A stretch of DNA of 64,000 bases. It comes from Gillisia sp. Hel_I_86. GTDB taxonomy: Bacteria; Bacteroidota; Bacteroidia; Flavobacteriales; Flavobacteriaceae. The translations under genes were made by a program, and so were the position numbers. The stretch is from positions 124,001 through 188,000 of the forward strand of contig NZ_VISE01000001.1 in assembly GCF_007827275.1 (NCBI RefSeq), written 5' to 3'. Each line of letters starts with the position of its first letter. The stretch's first letter is position 1. Below are positions 50,935-58,922 of this stretch, piece by piece. The notes beneath the pieces are model-generated. The model ran no database searches. It was not told the DNA's origin and was given only the letters and a program-made list of their open reading frames with translations.

Positions 50935-51064
50935 AATTATTGCTTTTTTTAAAAATTGCTTAAAAATAATGCTATTTGTGGGATGGCGAAATTTTTCAGT
51001 TTAAAAAAACAAGAAATCTATGCGAAACCAATCAATTGCACAATTCTTGATATATTTAATTCAA

Positions 51065-51553
51065 ATGATCAAAATGAAGTTTTTCGGTTTTCTTTTTCTA
51101 GTGCTTTTTATTTCCACTTATGGAATGGCCCAGGAAATTCCTGCAATTGAGGAATCAGCAGATTTTATCGTACAGCGTGTAGAAATTAGACCTTCTTTAT
51201 CTACGCTTGCTCCAGAGAATCCGTATGTTGGGAAATTTAAAATTAGAACCGTGGATTTTGATGTTAAAGACCAGCCAATTCAGATCAATCTTTCAGAAAT
51301 TATGAGAGAAGAGGAAAGAATGCGTGCCAACAGGTATGTAGAACTTGCACCTCCCATTTACTTAACAAAAGAAAAGGGTTCGGTAAGCTTCTCTTTAAAT
51401 CCGAGGGATACTGATGCCAGGTACTTTAACCAAAATTTTAATCCTTCTTTGCCAAGAACAGGGACGAGAAATACGGTTTATAAAGATGCTTCAGAAACTA
51501 CCGGCTCTATTTATTATTCCAGCTATTCCCCTTTTTACAGAAGATACCACTAA
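51065..51553 (+). CDS. Hypothetical exported protein
   Basis: About 162 residues from ATG 51065 (MIKMKFFGFLFLVLFISTYGMAQ is a signal peptide; the frame is open 15 codons further upstream). The mature part starts EIPAIEESADFIVQRVEIRPSLSTLAPENPYVGKFKIRTVDFDVKD and contains mixed beta-like segments, several Arg and Pro residues, and a Tyr/Ser-rich end (TTGSIYYSSYSPFYRRYH). No family recognised; periplasmic or outer-membrane associated. Followed by a repeat-like GGGGAAAGCCTACGAGG block. Confidence 0.7.
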   Translation: MIKMKFFGFLFLVLFISTYGMAQEIPAIEESADFIVQRVEIRPSLSTLAPENPYVGKFKIRTVDFDVKDQPIQINLSEIMREEERMRANRYVELAPPIYLTKEKGSVSFSLNPRDTDARYFNQNFNPSLPRTGTRNTVYKDASETTGSIYYSSYSPFYRRYH

Positions 51554-51732
51554 GAACTTTTGAATCAAGGATACGGGGAAAGCCTACGAGGTAACAGAAT
51601 CAGGAATGCTGAACAACAAGGGCCAAGAAACTAGACCTTTGTCTTGGCTCTTGGTTCTAGCCTCTTGTTATTTAAATGTCGTGATTATCTTGATGCTATA
51701 CCCGAGGCAGCGACGCGTGAAAACTCTAAAAA

Positions 51733-52569
51733 TTAATCGTTCTTAAGGTAGATTCCATCCTCTTTTATCTCTATCATCCTTTGTTTGTAAAGGGTTCCCA
51801 CGGCTCTTTTGAAACTCTTTTTGCTCATTTGCAAAACACGCTGAATCTCGGTGGGATCAGATTTATCTGTAAGTTTTAAATGCCCGCCTTTTAGGGATAT
51901 TTCATTTAAAATACTCTGCGCATTTGGCTCGATACTTCTATAACCCGGGCGTTGCAAGGTAACATCCAACTTCCCATCTGGCCTCGTCTTTTTGATCCAA
52001 GCCTTCATACGGTCGCCAGGGTTAAGCTCCTGAAAAATATCATCTTTATAGATAAGTCCTTGGTGCAATTCATTCACAATTACATTCACTCCAAGATCTG
52101 TTGGATTAACTATGATAATATCCACTTCTTCAAATGGCTCTACGGTAATTTCAGAATTATCCATAAAAGCGTTGGTTTTGCTGGAAGCTACCAATCTATC
52201 GGTCTCTTCATCTAAATAACAAAACACTAGATACCAGCTATCCTTACGCATTTTTGAAGCCATCTCCCTATAAGGAACAAAGAGGTGCTTTTCTAGGCCC
52301 CAATCCAAAAATGCCCCAATATCAGATACTTCCACACACTTTAAATAGGCAAACTCATCAAGTTTAACATAGGGCCGCAGTGTTGTTGCCACCGGACGTT
52401 CAGAATGGTCCAAATAAACAAATACGTCTATCTCGTCTCCTATATTAAAACTTTCCGGTTTGTATTTATTTGGTAATAATACCTCATAATCACCAGAGCC
52501 GGTAAGGAATAAGCCTGGTTCGGTATCACGATCTATTATTAATGTATGGTATTGTCCTAGTGTAAGCAT
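51733..52569 (-). CDS. CvfB-like S1 RNA-binding protein
   Basis: A 278-residue cytosolic protein with S1-type OB modules and a C-terminal winged helix. Two recognised modules: about 67-135 (VKLDEFAYLKCVEVSDIGAFLDWGLEKHLFVPYREM) and about 140-205 (VEPFEEVDIIIVNPTDLGVNVIVNELHQGLIYKDDIFQELNPGDRM), then the winged helix about 222-278 (LKLTDKSDPTEIQRVLQMSKKSFKRAVGTLYKQRMIEI). Homologues of Staphylococcus CvfB bind RNA and affect virulence-gene expression; in this organism the targets are unknown. Promoter candidate at 52587-52594. Confidence 0.93.
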   Translation of the reverse strand: MLTLGQYHTLIIDRDTEPGLFLTGSGDYEVLLPNKYKPESFNIGDEIDVFVYLDHSERPVATTLRPYVKLDEFAYLKCVEVSDIGAFLDWGLEKHLFVPYREMASKMRKDSWYLVFCYLDEETDRLVASSKTNAFMDNSEITVEPFEEVDIIIVNPTDLGVNVIVNELHQGLIYKDDIFQELNPGDRMKAWIKKTRPDGKLDVTLQRPGYRSIEPNAQSILNEISLKGGHLKLTDKSDPTEIQRVLQMSKKSFKRAVGTLYKQRMIEIKEDGIYLKND

Positions 52570-52586
52570 AACTTTATTTTAAAATG

Positions 52587-52594
52587 CAAAGATA
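52587..52594 (-). promoter_or_regulatory. -7 box (TATCTTTG) of the CvfB-like gene
   Basis: Exact TAnnTTTG match on the minus strand, 17 bases before ATG 52569. No -33 TTG at the usual distance. Confidence 0.5.
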
Positions 52595-52625
52595 CTTTAT
52601 ATTTTATGGGTTTTGTTAAAAACAA

Positions 52626-52652
52626 AAAAGAGACTGCAAAGCAATCTCTTTT
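52626..52652 (-). terminator. Terminator after the DUF2853 gene
   Basis: AAAAGAGACTGC (52626-52637) pairs with GCAATCTCTTTT (52641-52652) apart from one mismatch (C-A) with a three-base loop; T-run on the minus strand, 21 bases past the stop at 52674. Confidence 0.75.
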
Positions 52653-52673
52653 ATATAATTGAATGGTTTTTAT

Positions 52674-53015
52674 TTATCTAAAAACACTCTCTTTTTTGAA
52701 ATGTTTAGTTAACATATAATAAACCACTGCTCTATATTTATTTCTATTGGATTTGCCATATTTTTCCATTACAGAATTTAAGCCGTCTTCTGTTTTTGCA
52801 TCATCTTTTAAACCTAATTTCTTAATTAGAAAGTTTTTCTTTACAGTTTCCAATTCGGAAGAACTCGATCCCGAAACAGTTTCGGCATCCTTGTTAAAAA
52901 TACTAGGCCCACAAGCTTTAGTAACTGCACTTAATAAAGTTTCATCGGCACTGGTTCCAAATTTGTCTTTAATATCCTTGGAATATTTGGCTACTTTTTC
53001 TTCTGTTTTGGTCAT
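52674..53015 (-). CDS. DUF2853 family protein
   Basis: A 113-residue soluble helical protein: KVAKYSKDIKDKFGTSADETLLSAVTKACGPSIFNKDAETV, then ELETVKKNFLIKKLGLKD and YGKSNRNKYRAVVYYMLTKHF. These blocks match the DUF2853 family, small proteins of unknown function for which a structure exists. No signal peptide or catalytic residues. It lies 67 bases downstream of menD on the same strand, but is closed by its own terminator. Confidence 0.88.
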   Translation of the reverse strand: MTKTEEKVAKYSKDIKDKFGTSADETLLSAVTKACGPSIFNKDAETVSGSSSSELETVKKNFLIKKLGLKDDAKTEDGLNSVMEKYGKSNRNKYRAVVYYMLTKHFKKESVFR

Positions 53016-53082
53016 TGGTAAGTTATTTTAGGTTATATGAGCCTCAATTTACAAGATTTTATTTTATAAATGAACTTTAGGT

Positions 53083-54816
53083 TCAAGATTTTATAAAATC
53101 AAAATATTCCAATAGGATCTCGTCATTTAGCTTTCTAGGAGTAAAAATTTCCAAAAGTTTCGGTTTTTCTGAAGGTTTAAAGAATTTCTTCAGCTCAGCA
53201 GTCATTTGATTTGAATCCTGAGCCATAGCATACTCAAAACTGTACATCTCACATAAAGACTTCGCATTTAAATCGTGTACGGTTTCAAAGTAGGTGTCAA
53301 AATTATCGGTATTCTTATTCCCGGGAAGTATTCTAAAAATTCCACCTCCGGAATTATTAATGACAATGATCCTGAAATTGGAAGGGATATAATTGTTCCA
53401 CAAGGCATTGCTATCATATATAAAGCTCAGGTCCCCACAAATAAGTATGGTGGGTTGTTTTTTTACCAAAGCGGCACCCACAGCTGTCGAAACACTTCCG
53501 TCAATTCCACTTGTCCCGCGGTTGCAAAATATAGATTGCGAGGCATCCCAATTAAATAGTTGTGCATACCTCACCGTCGAGCTATTTCCCAGTTGAACAT
53601 TATAATCCTTTGGAATTAAAGGAACGATGGATTGTACGGCCTTAAAATCTGAATAAGGAATCTGACTCACATAAAGGTCATGGCGCTTTTTACGTTGTTC
53701 ATTTATAGTTTTCCAATGACTCGCATAATCACTGTTTACTGAAATGGTTGCGGGTAAAAATTTCTGAAAGAAGGAATTTACCGAAGTCTCAAAATGCTTG
53801 TTTAAACAGAAAAAGGTGTTATATGCCTTTTTTGGATCTATATGCCAATGCTGCTTGGGTTGATAATTCCGAAGAAAAGATTTGATCTTTTTGGAAACGA
53901 TCATCCCTCCAAAAGTCAGTAAAATATCGGGTTGTAAAGCTTTAAATTGTTGTGCCGCATCTTCCGATTTTTCTATGGGACCAATCAAGGTATCAATTCG
54001 GGTAAAGAACTCTGGATGATGAATATTGGAAGTGGTTTCGGTAAAAATAATCACGGTAGGATCTTCAGCTAAAAGATCCAGATATTGTTGTTCTACATTG
54101 TTTGGCGGCATCACCCCTACAATGACCATTTTTCGTTTTGCCGAATTCCAAAGCTCTAGATAGGGTTTCAAGGCTTCTTTAGAATATTCCCTTAAACTAA
54201 GGTCTGGCAAAATTTCAACAGGATCTGTGATCTCACTTTCCTCTAAAGCGTAAAGGGGTTCGTAAAATGGCACATTTATATGAACAGGACCATTGTTCTC
54301 TAGTGCACTGTTCAATGCCAAATTGATCTCACGCTCATTATGGCGTCGACTTTCGAATTGTTTTTGAAGCAGTTTTTTGTCCAGCACTTCTTTTTCCAAA
54401 ACCAGTTCTGAATATAAATTAGCGGAATATAGAATATGGTTCCCAAAAACATTCTTTTGCCTAATTGTTTGCCCATCCCCAATATCGATGCGTTCTATGG
54501 GCCTGTCTGCAGAAATCACCACCAATGGAATATCGCTATAATAAGCTTCAGCAATTGCAGGATAATAATTAAGCAAGGCAGAGCCAGAAGTACATATAAC
54601 GGCAACCGGTTGCTTTATCTGCTGTGCAATTCCCAAAGCAAAAAATGCGGCGCAGCGTTCATCTACAATACTGTAAGCTTTAATTTCTGGGTGATTTGTG
54701 AAGCCGATAGTTAAAGGTGCATTTCGTGAGCCTGGCGAGATCACCACATGCTTGATATTCTTCGCTGCACAAAGGGCAACAATAGATTGGGCAACCGGTA
54801 TTTTGGAGTATTTCAC
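53083..54816 (-). CDS. menD: 2-succinyl-5-enolpyruvyl-6-hydroxy-3-cyclohexene-1-carboxylate synthase
   Basis: A 577-residue ThDP-dependent enzyme that joins isochorismate and 2-oxoglutarate, the second step of menaquinone biosynthesis. N-terminal pyrimidine domain: VISPGSRNAPLTIGF and SIVDERCAAFFALGIAQ (catalytic Glu in DERCA). C-terminal pyrophosphate domain: NRGTSGIDGSVSTAVGAAL, GDLSFIYDSNALWNN and VINNSGGGIF (Mg and ThDP ligands Asp and Asn). All expected motifs are intact. It follows menF by 111 bp on the same strand, so probably part of the same transcript. Confidence 0.97.
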   Translation of the reverse strand: MKYSKIPVAQSIVALCAAKNIKHVVISPGSRNAPLTIGFTNHPEIKAYSIVDERCAAFFALGIAQQIKQPVAVICTSGSALLNYYPAIAEAYYSDIPLVVISADRPIERIDIGDGQTIRQKNVFGNHILYSANLYSELVLEKEVLDKKLLQKQFESRRHNEREINLALNSALENNGPVHINVPFYEPLYALEESEITDPVEILPDLSLREYSKEALKPYLELWNSAKRKMVIVGVMPPNNVEQQYLDLLAEDPTVIIFTETTSNIHHPEFFTRIDTLIGPIEKSEDAAQQFKALQPDILLTFGGMIVSKKIKSFLRNYQPKQHWHIDPKKAYNTFFCLNKHFETSVNSFFQKFLPATISVNSDYASHWKTINEQRKKRHDLYVSQIPYSDFKAVQSIVPLIPKDYNVQLGNSSTVRYAQLFNWDASQSIFCNRGTSGIDGSVSTAVGAALVKKQPTILICGDLSFIYDSNALWNNYIPSNFRIIVINNSGGGIFRILPGNKNTDNFDTYFETVHDLNAKSLCEMYSFEYAMAQDSNQMTAELKKFFKPSEKPKLLEIFTPRKLNDEILLEYFDFIKS

Positions 54817-54927
54817 GATATTTATTTAAATAAATTAGATCGGGAAAATCAAATAAAAATTTCCCCTGCCGATCTTATTGATTTCAAAATTACAATTTTT
54901 AGCGACTATTCTTCCATAGCCTATATT

Positions 54928-56064
54928 TTATAAAGCAGCCTTCATGGTCCGGGACTTATTTACAGTTTCTTCCCATTCTGCGGTTGTATCAGAATCTTTT
55001 GTTATTCCACCTCCTACATAAATTGCAACTTCTCCCTCATTATATTTCATACAGCGTAAATTCACGAAAACCGAAGAATCCTTTCTTATACTGGAATATA
55101 CCTGATTTTCCTGATTGCGGGTCCTATTGCTTCGTTTGATCTCGGTGGTCATATTTAATGGGCCCAAATATCCTGTATAAAATTCCCGGTCGTATTTTTC
55201 GTGCTCGAGAATGAAGTCGTAAGCCTCTTTTTTTGGCAATCCACAAATTGCCGGGGTGGGATGCAATGCCCTTATAATAGCACCTGTTTCTGAAGTGCCG
55301 TTTTTGATAGTTCCAGAAATATCAGTCCGTAAATGCAATAAACTCCCAGCTTCACTTGTGTAAGTTTCGGAAATTTTCAGTTGGTCTCCGGTATATCCCA
55401 AGGCCTTTAAATTGAAAAGGATAGAGTCGGTTACAATTTGTTGTTCCACTATTTCTTTATTGGTCCACCCATTTTCTTTGAAATTCTGAAGCTTTCTAGT
55501 ACCCGCAAGTGCCATCGTGCTAAACTTGGTTCGCTCGGTTTTTAATAAGGTTTCAGGAGTTGCGCCCAGCCATATTCCCGTTTCCGGATGATTCCAGATA
55601 TAAACAAAGGCATTGGGATATAATAAAAGTAAATTTTGAAAAATTTCTATAGCCGAGCTTTTCACTTTTTGAAATTCCTTCCTTGACAGCACCACTTTTT
55701 TAAGATCGCTTTCTTTGATTGCCTTTGCCCCAGCCTCGACTAAATTTATATGATTTGACTTTGCTCTTGGATCTTCATCCCCTTCAGAAATACCATCTTT
55801 TGCATTCATTCCAAAATCAGATCCTGCAAAATGCGCTAAAAAAGTTTTCGTTGATTCCTTTTCAGGAATAAAAAGTGGGTTTTCTATGCTCTTAAATGGA
55901 GCAAATACAAATCCGCTTTCCGAAAAATCCTTGATTCTAAAGGAATTCTTTGTTGTTTGGGATAAAAGGTGTACAGACTCTTTTCCCGGGAGCCTGTAAC
56001 CTACTGTTGGATTGCCAGCGGCTAGATGATCCCTTAATAAGTTGAAAAAATCTTCGGAGCTCAT
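54928..56064 (-). CDS. menF: Isochorismate synthase
   Basis: A 378-residue chorismate-binding enzyme that isomerises chorismate to isochorismate. Diagnostic segments: GIWLGATPETLLKTE, ALAGTRKL, the ALHPTPAICGLPKKEA motif, EKYDREFYTGYLGPLN and IYVGGGITKDSD, with the Mg-binding Glu residues near the C-terminus (WEETVNKSRTM). The length agrees with MenF/EntC. Start ATG 56064 overlaps the TGA of the thioesterase gene (TGATG), so they are coupled. The menD gene follows. Menaquinone rather than siderophore use is inferred from the neighbours. Confidence 0.95.
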   Translation of the reverse strand: MSSEDFFNLLRDHLAAGNPTVGYRLPGKESVHLLSQTTKNSFRIKDFSESGFVFAPFKSIENPLFIPEKESTKTFLAHFAGSDFGMNAKDGISEGDEDPRAKSNHINLVEAGAKAIKESDLKKVVLSRKEFQKVKSSAIEIFQNLLLLYPNAFVYIWNHPETGIWLGATPETLLKTERTKFSTMALAGTRKLQNFKENGWTNKEIVEQQIVTDSILFNLKALGYTGDQLKISETYTSEAGSLLHLRTDISGTIKNGTSETGAIIRALHPTPAICGLPKKEAYDFILEHEKYDREFYTGYLGPLNMTTEIKRSNRTRNQENQVYSSIRKDSSVFVNLRCMKYNEGEVAIYVGGGITKDSDTTAEWEETVNKSRTMKAAL

Positions 56065-56483
56065 CAGCTTTTTTTAGGCAATGAAATGGTGGTTAATTTT
56101 ACCAAAGAGATCAAATTATCTTCCTCATCTGTGATCTTAATGTCCCAAAGTTGGGTTGTCCTTCCTTTGTGAATGGCAGAAGCCTTTGCAAAAACAAATC
56201 CTTCGCGAATGCTTTTTACATGGTTCGCAGAGATCTCGATCCCTCGAATAATACATTCCGAAGAATTATTAAGCAGCAGGGAAGCCATGCTCCCAATTGT
56301 TTCAGCCAAGGCTACTGTAGCCCCTCCATGCAAAACTCCATCGGGTTGATGTACTTTGGGGGTTACCGGCATTTTTCCAAGCACATACTCGTCTGTAATC
56401 TCCACAATTTCGATATCCAAGGTTTCCATCAAGGTATTCTTGAACATTTGTTTACACTTTTCGAGTAATTGCTCGTTCTGCAT
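56064..56483 (-). CDS. Hotdog-fold thioesterase, candidate DHNA-CoA thioesterase (MenI)
   Basis: A 139-residue PaaI-type thioesterase; ATG 56483 (MQNEQLLEKCKQMFKNTLME) is preferred because the longer frame to 56537 would overlap the divergent gene. The catalytic segment is His52-Gly-Gly and Glu61 in DGVLHGGATVALAETIGS. It is translationally coupled to menF (TGATG), and menD follows. Since MenB produces dihydroxynaphthoyl-CoA and a separate thioesterase is needed to release DHNA, this position makes it a good MenI candidate. PaaI-family members with other acyl-CoA substrates look similar, so the assignment is from context. Confidence 0.88.
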   Translation of the reverse strand: MQNEQLLEKCKQMFKNTLMETLDIEIVEITDEYVLGKMPVTPKVHQPDGVLHGGATVALAETIGSMASLLLNNSSECIIRGIEISANHVKSIREGFVFAKASAIHKGRTTQLWDIKITDEEDNLISLVKLTTISLPKKS

Positions 56484-56527
56484 ATGAATTAGATTGTTTA
56501 CTTTGTAAAAATACAAAACCAAAAAGG

Positions 56528-57166
56528 ATGAATCCAACCGAAAAACAGGTTTCTTATAAAATCACAAATACCTACGCCACCCTAAATGAACGGACTTCAA
56601 AAACGAAAAATGTTTGGGTGGTTTTCCATGGAATAGGATATCTTTCTACATACTTTCTGAAATATTTTAAAGGATTAAATCCTGAAGAAAATTATATCGT
56701 CGCTCCCCAGGCTGCTTCCAAGTATTATCTAAATGGAAAATACACGCATGTAGGCGCTTCTTGGTTTACCAAAGAAAAAACCCAGCAGGAAGTAGAAAAT
56801 GCACTGAATTATTTGGATGAAGTGGTTAAGGCAGAAGATCTAGATACTGCGACAAACCTTATAGTTTTAGGGTATTCACAAGGGGTTTCTGTTGTTACCC
56901 GTTGGATTTCCAGAAGAAAAATTCAATGTTCTCAACTCATCCTCTGTTCCGGTGGTCTTCCTAAAGAATTAGAATCCCAAGATTTTCAGTATATGGAGGA
57001 AACTAAGGTTAGTATGATATATGGGAAAAATGACCCCTATATGGATGATGAGCGACTGAAAAATGAGAAAATTCATGCCACGAAATTATTCCCAAATAAC
57101 CTGTCTGTTATCCCATTTGAGGGGGTTCATGAAATGAAACCTTCTATAATTGAATCTTTAGTTTAG
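56528..57166 (+). CDS. Alpha/beta-hydrolase, small esterase type
   Basis: A 212-residue cytosolic serine hydrolase. Nucleophile Ser117 in LGYSQGVSV, acid Asp169 in IYGKNDPYMDD, and base His201 in EGVHEMK complete the triad; the oxyanion strand is VVFHGIGYLS (about 31-40). The fold resembles phospholipase/carboxylesterase family members; the substrate is unknown. ATG 56528 follows AAAAAGG. It is divergent from the thioesterase gene and 24 bp upstream of the Nramp-like transporter, so these two are probably an operon. Confidence 0.88.
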   Translation: MNPTEKQVSYKITNTYATLNERTSKTKNVWVVFHGIGYLSTYFLKYFKGLNPEENYIVAPQAASKYYLNGKYTHVGASWFTKEKTQQEVENALNYLDEVVKAEDLDTATNLIVLGYSQGVSVVTRWISRRKIQCSQLILCSGGLPKELESQDFQYMEETKVSMIYGKNDPYMDDERLKNEKIHATKLFPNNLSVIPFEGVHEMKPSIIESLV

Positions 57167-57189
57167 ATTGACAGCTATAATCTTGTTGA

Positions 57190-58470
57190 ATGAAAATAAA
57201 GACTGCTAATACGAAACAATCAAAAAGTTCTTTTTTAAAAAGTCTTGGCCCCGGATTTTTATTAGCCGGGGCAGCCATTGGAGTTTCCCATTTGGTACAG
57301 TCTACCAGAGCCGGGGCCGATTATGGATTTATCCTTATTTGGGTTTTGGTAATCGCTTGCGCTACAAAATACCCTTTTCTGGAATTTGGTCCCCGATATG
57401 CCGCCGCAACTGGAAATCATTTAATTACCGGCTACAAAAAACTGGGGGTTTTCCCCTATTGGATCTTTATTGTTATTACCATAGGAACCATGTTTATTAT
57501 TCAGGCAGCAGTTACGATCGTGACCGCTGGTTTAGCCGAACGGCTTTTTAACTTTGGTTGGTCTCCCTTTCTTTGGAGTTTTATAATTCTTGTATGCTGT
57601 ATTGCACTTTTAATCATTGGAAAATATCCTGGATTGGATAAAAGCATGAAGATCATTGTCACTTTTTTAACCTTAGCAACCTTGGGCGCTGTAGTTATGG
57701 CTTTTGGAGCCGGAACAACAGAAAAGGCACTCAGCACCCCACATCCTTCTTTATGGACCACTGCAAGTCTCGGGTTTATAATTGCTTTTATGGGCTGGAT
57801 GCCAATTCCTATAGATGCCTCGGTCTGGCACTCCATTTGGACCAAAGAAAAATCTAAACAAACCAATCATAAATCAAGTATTAAAGAAGCCTTTACAGAT
57901 TTTAATATCGGATATCTTTCGGCATCCTTTATAGGGTTGTTATTTCTAATTCTTGGAGCTTTGGTCATGTTTGGAAGTGGTACTTCCTTTTCTTCAAATT
58001 CAGTAGAATTTTCCTCGCAATTGGTAGAACTCTATGGTAAAACTTTAGGCTTTTGGAGTACGCCAATAATATCAATCGCAGCATTTATAACACTGCTAAG
58101 CACTACCCTTACCGTAACAGATGCTTTCCCTAGAGTGATTTCAGAATTATTAAATCCGGAAACTAATAAGGTTCAAAATGAAAAGAAAAAATGGAAGGAT
58201 TATAAAATTGGAATCTTTGTGATACCTCTACTCTCCTTGTGTATTTTATTCTTTCTTTCCGGCTCTTTCATATTTCTGATAGATTTCGCTACCGGACTTT
58301 CGTTTTTATCGGCGCCATTTCTGGCGTATTTCAATTATAAATTGGTTACAGGGAATCATTTAAAAAAGGAAGATCAACCCACAAAAGCATATAGGATCTT
58401 TAGTTTGATCTGTCTTGGGCTACTCTCTGTTTTTACACTCGTTTATCTCTATTATATTTTGTTTTTGTAA
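57190..58470 (+). CDS. Nramp-superfamily transporter lacking the DPGN motif
   Basis: A 426-residue inner-membrane protein with about 11 helices. The first helix has the Nramp start SLGPGFLLAGAAIG, but where metal transporters have DPGN it reads GVSHLVQSTRAGADYGF. In helix 6, the usual MPHNxxLHS with its metal-binding Met is MPIPIDASVWHS. So both halves of the canonical metal site are changed. It is annotated as a divalent-metal transporter by family only; the transported species is unknown. It lies 24 bp behind an alpha/beta hydrolase and is followed by a tandem repeat array. Confidence 0.85.
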   Translation: MKIKTANTKQSKSSFLKSLGPGFLLAGAAIGVSHLVQSTRAGADYGFILIWVLVIACATKYPFLEFGPRYAAATGNHLITGYKKLGVFPYWIFIVITIGTMFIIQAAVTIVTAGLAERLFNFGWSPFLWSFIILVCCIALLIIGKYPGLDKSMKIIVTFLTLATLGAVVMAFGAGTTEKALSTPHPSLWTTASLGFIIAFMGWMPIPIDASVWHSIWTKEKSKQTNHKSSIKEAFTDFNIGYLSASFIGLLFLILGALVMFGSGTSFSSNSVEFSSQLVELYGKTLGFWSTPIISIAAFITLLSTTLTVTDAFPRVISELLNPETNKVQNEKKKWKDYKIGIFVIPLLSLCILFFLSGSFIFLIDFATGLSFLSAPFLAYFNYKLVTGNHLKKEDQPTKAYRIFSLICLGLLSVFTLVYLYYILFL

Positions 58471-58495
58471 TATTTAAGAGATAACTTTTTTAAAT

Positions 58496-58797
58496 TCATC
58501 CCATCCCCAGCCCTTCCCAGTGGGAAAGGAGCAACAATGTTTTAAAGTCCTCCCCTTGGGGGAGGATTTAGGAGGGGACGAGCGCATGAATTATTTAAAC
58601 TCATCCCATCCCCAGCCCTTCCCTAGGGGAAGGGGGCTAACAATGTTTTAAAGTCCTCCCCCTCGGGGAGGATTTAGAAGAGGATGAGCGCATGAATTAT
58701 TTAAACTCATCCCATCCCCAGCCCTTCCCTAGGGGAAGGGAGCTAACAATGTTTTAAAGTCCTCCCCCTCGGGGAGGATTTAGAAGAGGATGAGCGT
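58496..58797. repeat. Three tandem copies of a 105-106-bp unit with two hairpins each
   Basis: Units start with TCATCCCATCCCCAGCCC at 58496, 58601 and 58707. Each contains a first palindrome (CCCTTCCCTAGGGGAAGGG in copies 2 and 3) and a second (CCTCCCCCTCGGGGAGG), separated by CAATGTTTTAAAG. Copies 2 and 3 are nearly identical; copy 1 is diverged in both hairpins. The array fills most of the 452-bp gap between the Nramp-like gene and dnaK. It has no coding capacity. Confidence 0.9.
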
Positions 58798-58855
58798 TAT
58801 CCATATTTACACTCTAAAAGATTGTTTTTAACTAGAGGGTTTAGTTAAAGCCAAA

Positions 58856-58885
58856 AAAAGATCCCGATTTTCATCGGGATCTTTT
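58856..58885 (-). terminator. Terminator after dnaK
   Basis: AAAAGATCCCGAT (58856-58868) pairs perfectly with ATCGGGATCTTTT (58873-58885), with a four-base loop and a T-run on the minus strand, 37 bases past the dnaK stop. Confidence 0.9.
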
Positions 58886-58922
58886 AGTACGACCTTACAA
58901 TAAAAGCCTATTATGTAGATGC

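Noticed and set aside
58496-58797. CRISPR array
   Set aside because: Only three units of about 105 bp, directly abutting, without unique spacers; no cas genes in the window.
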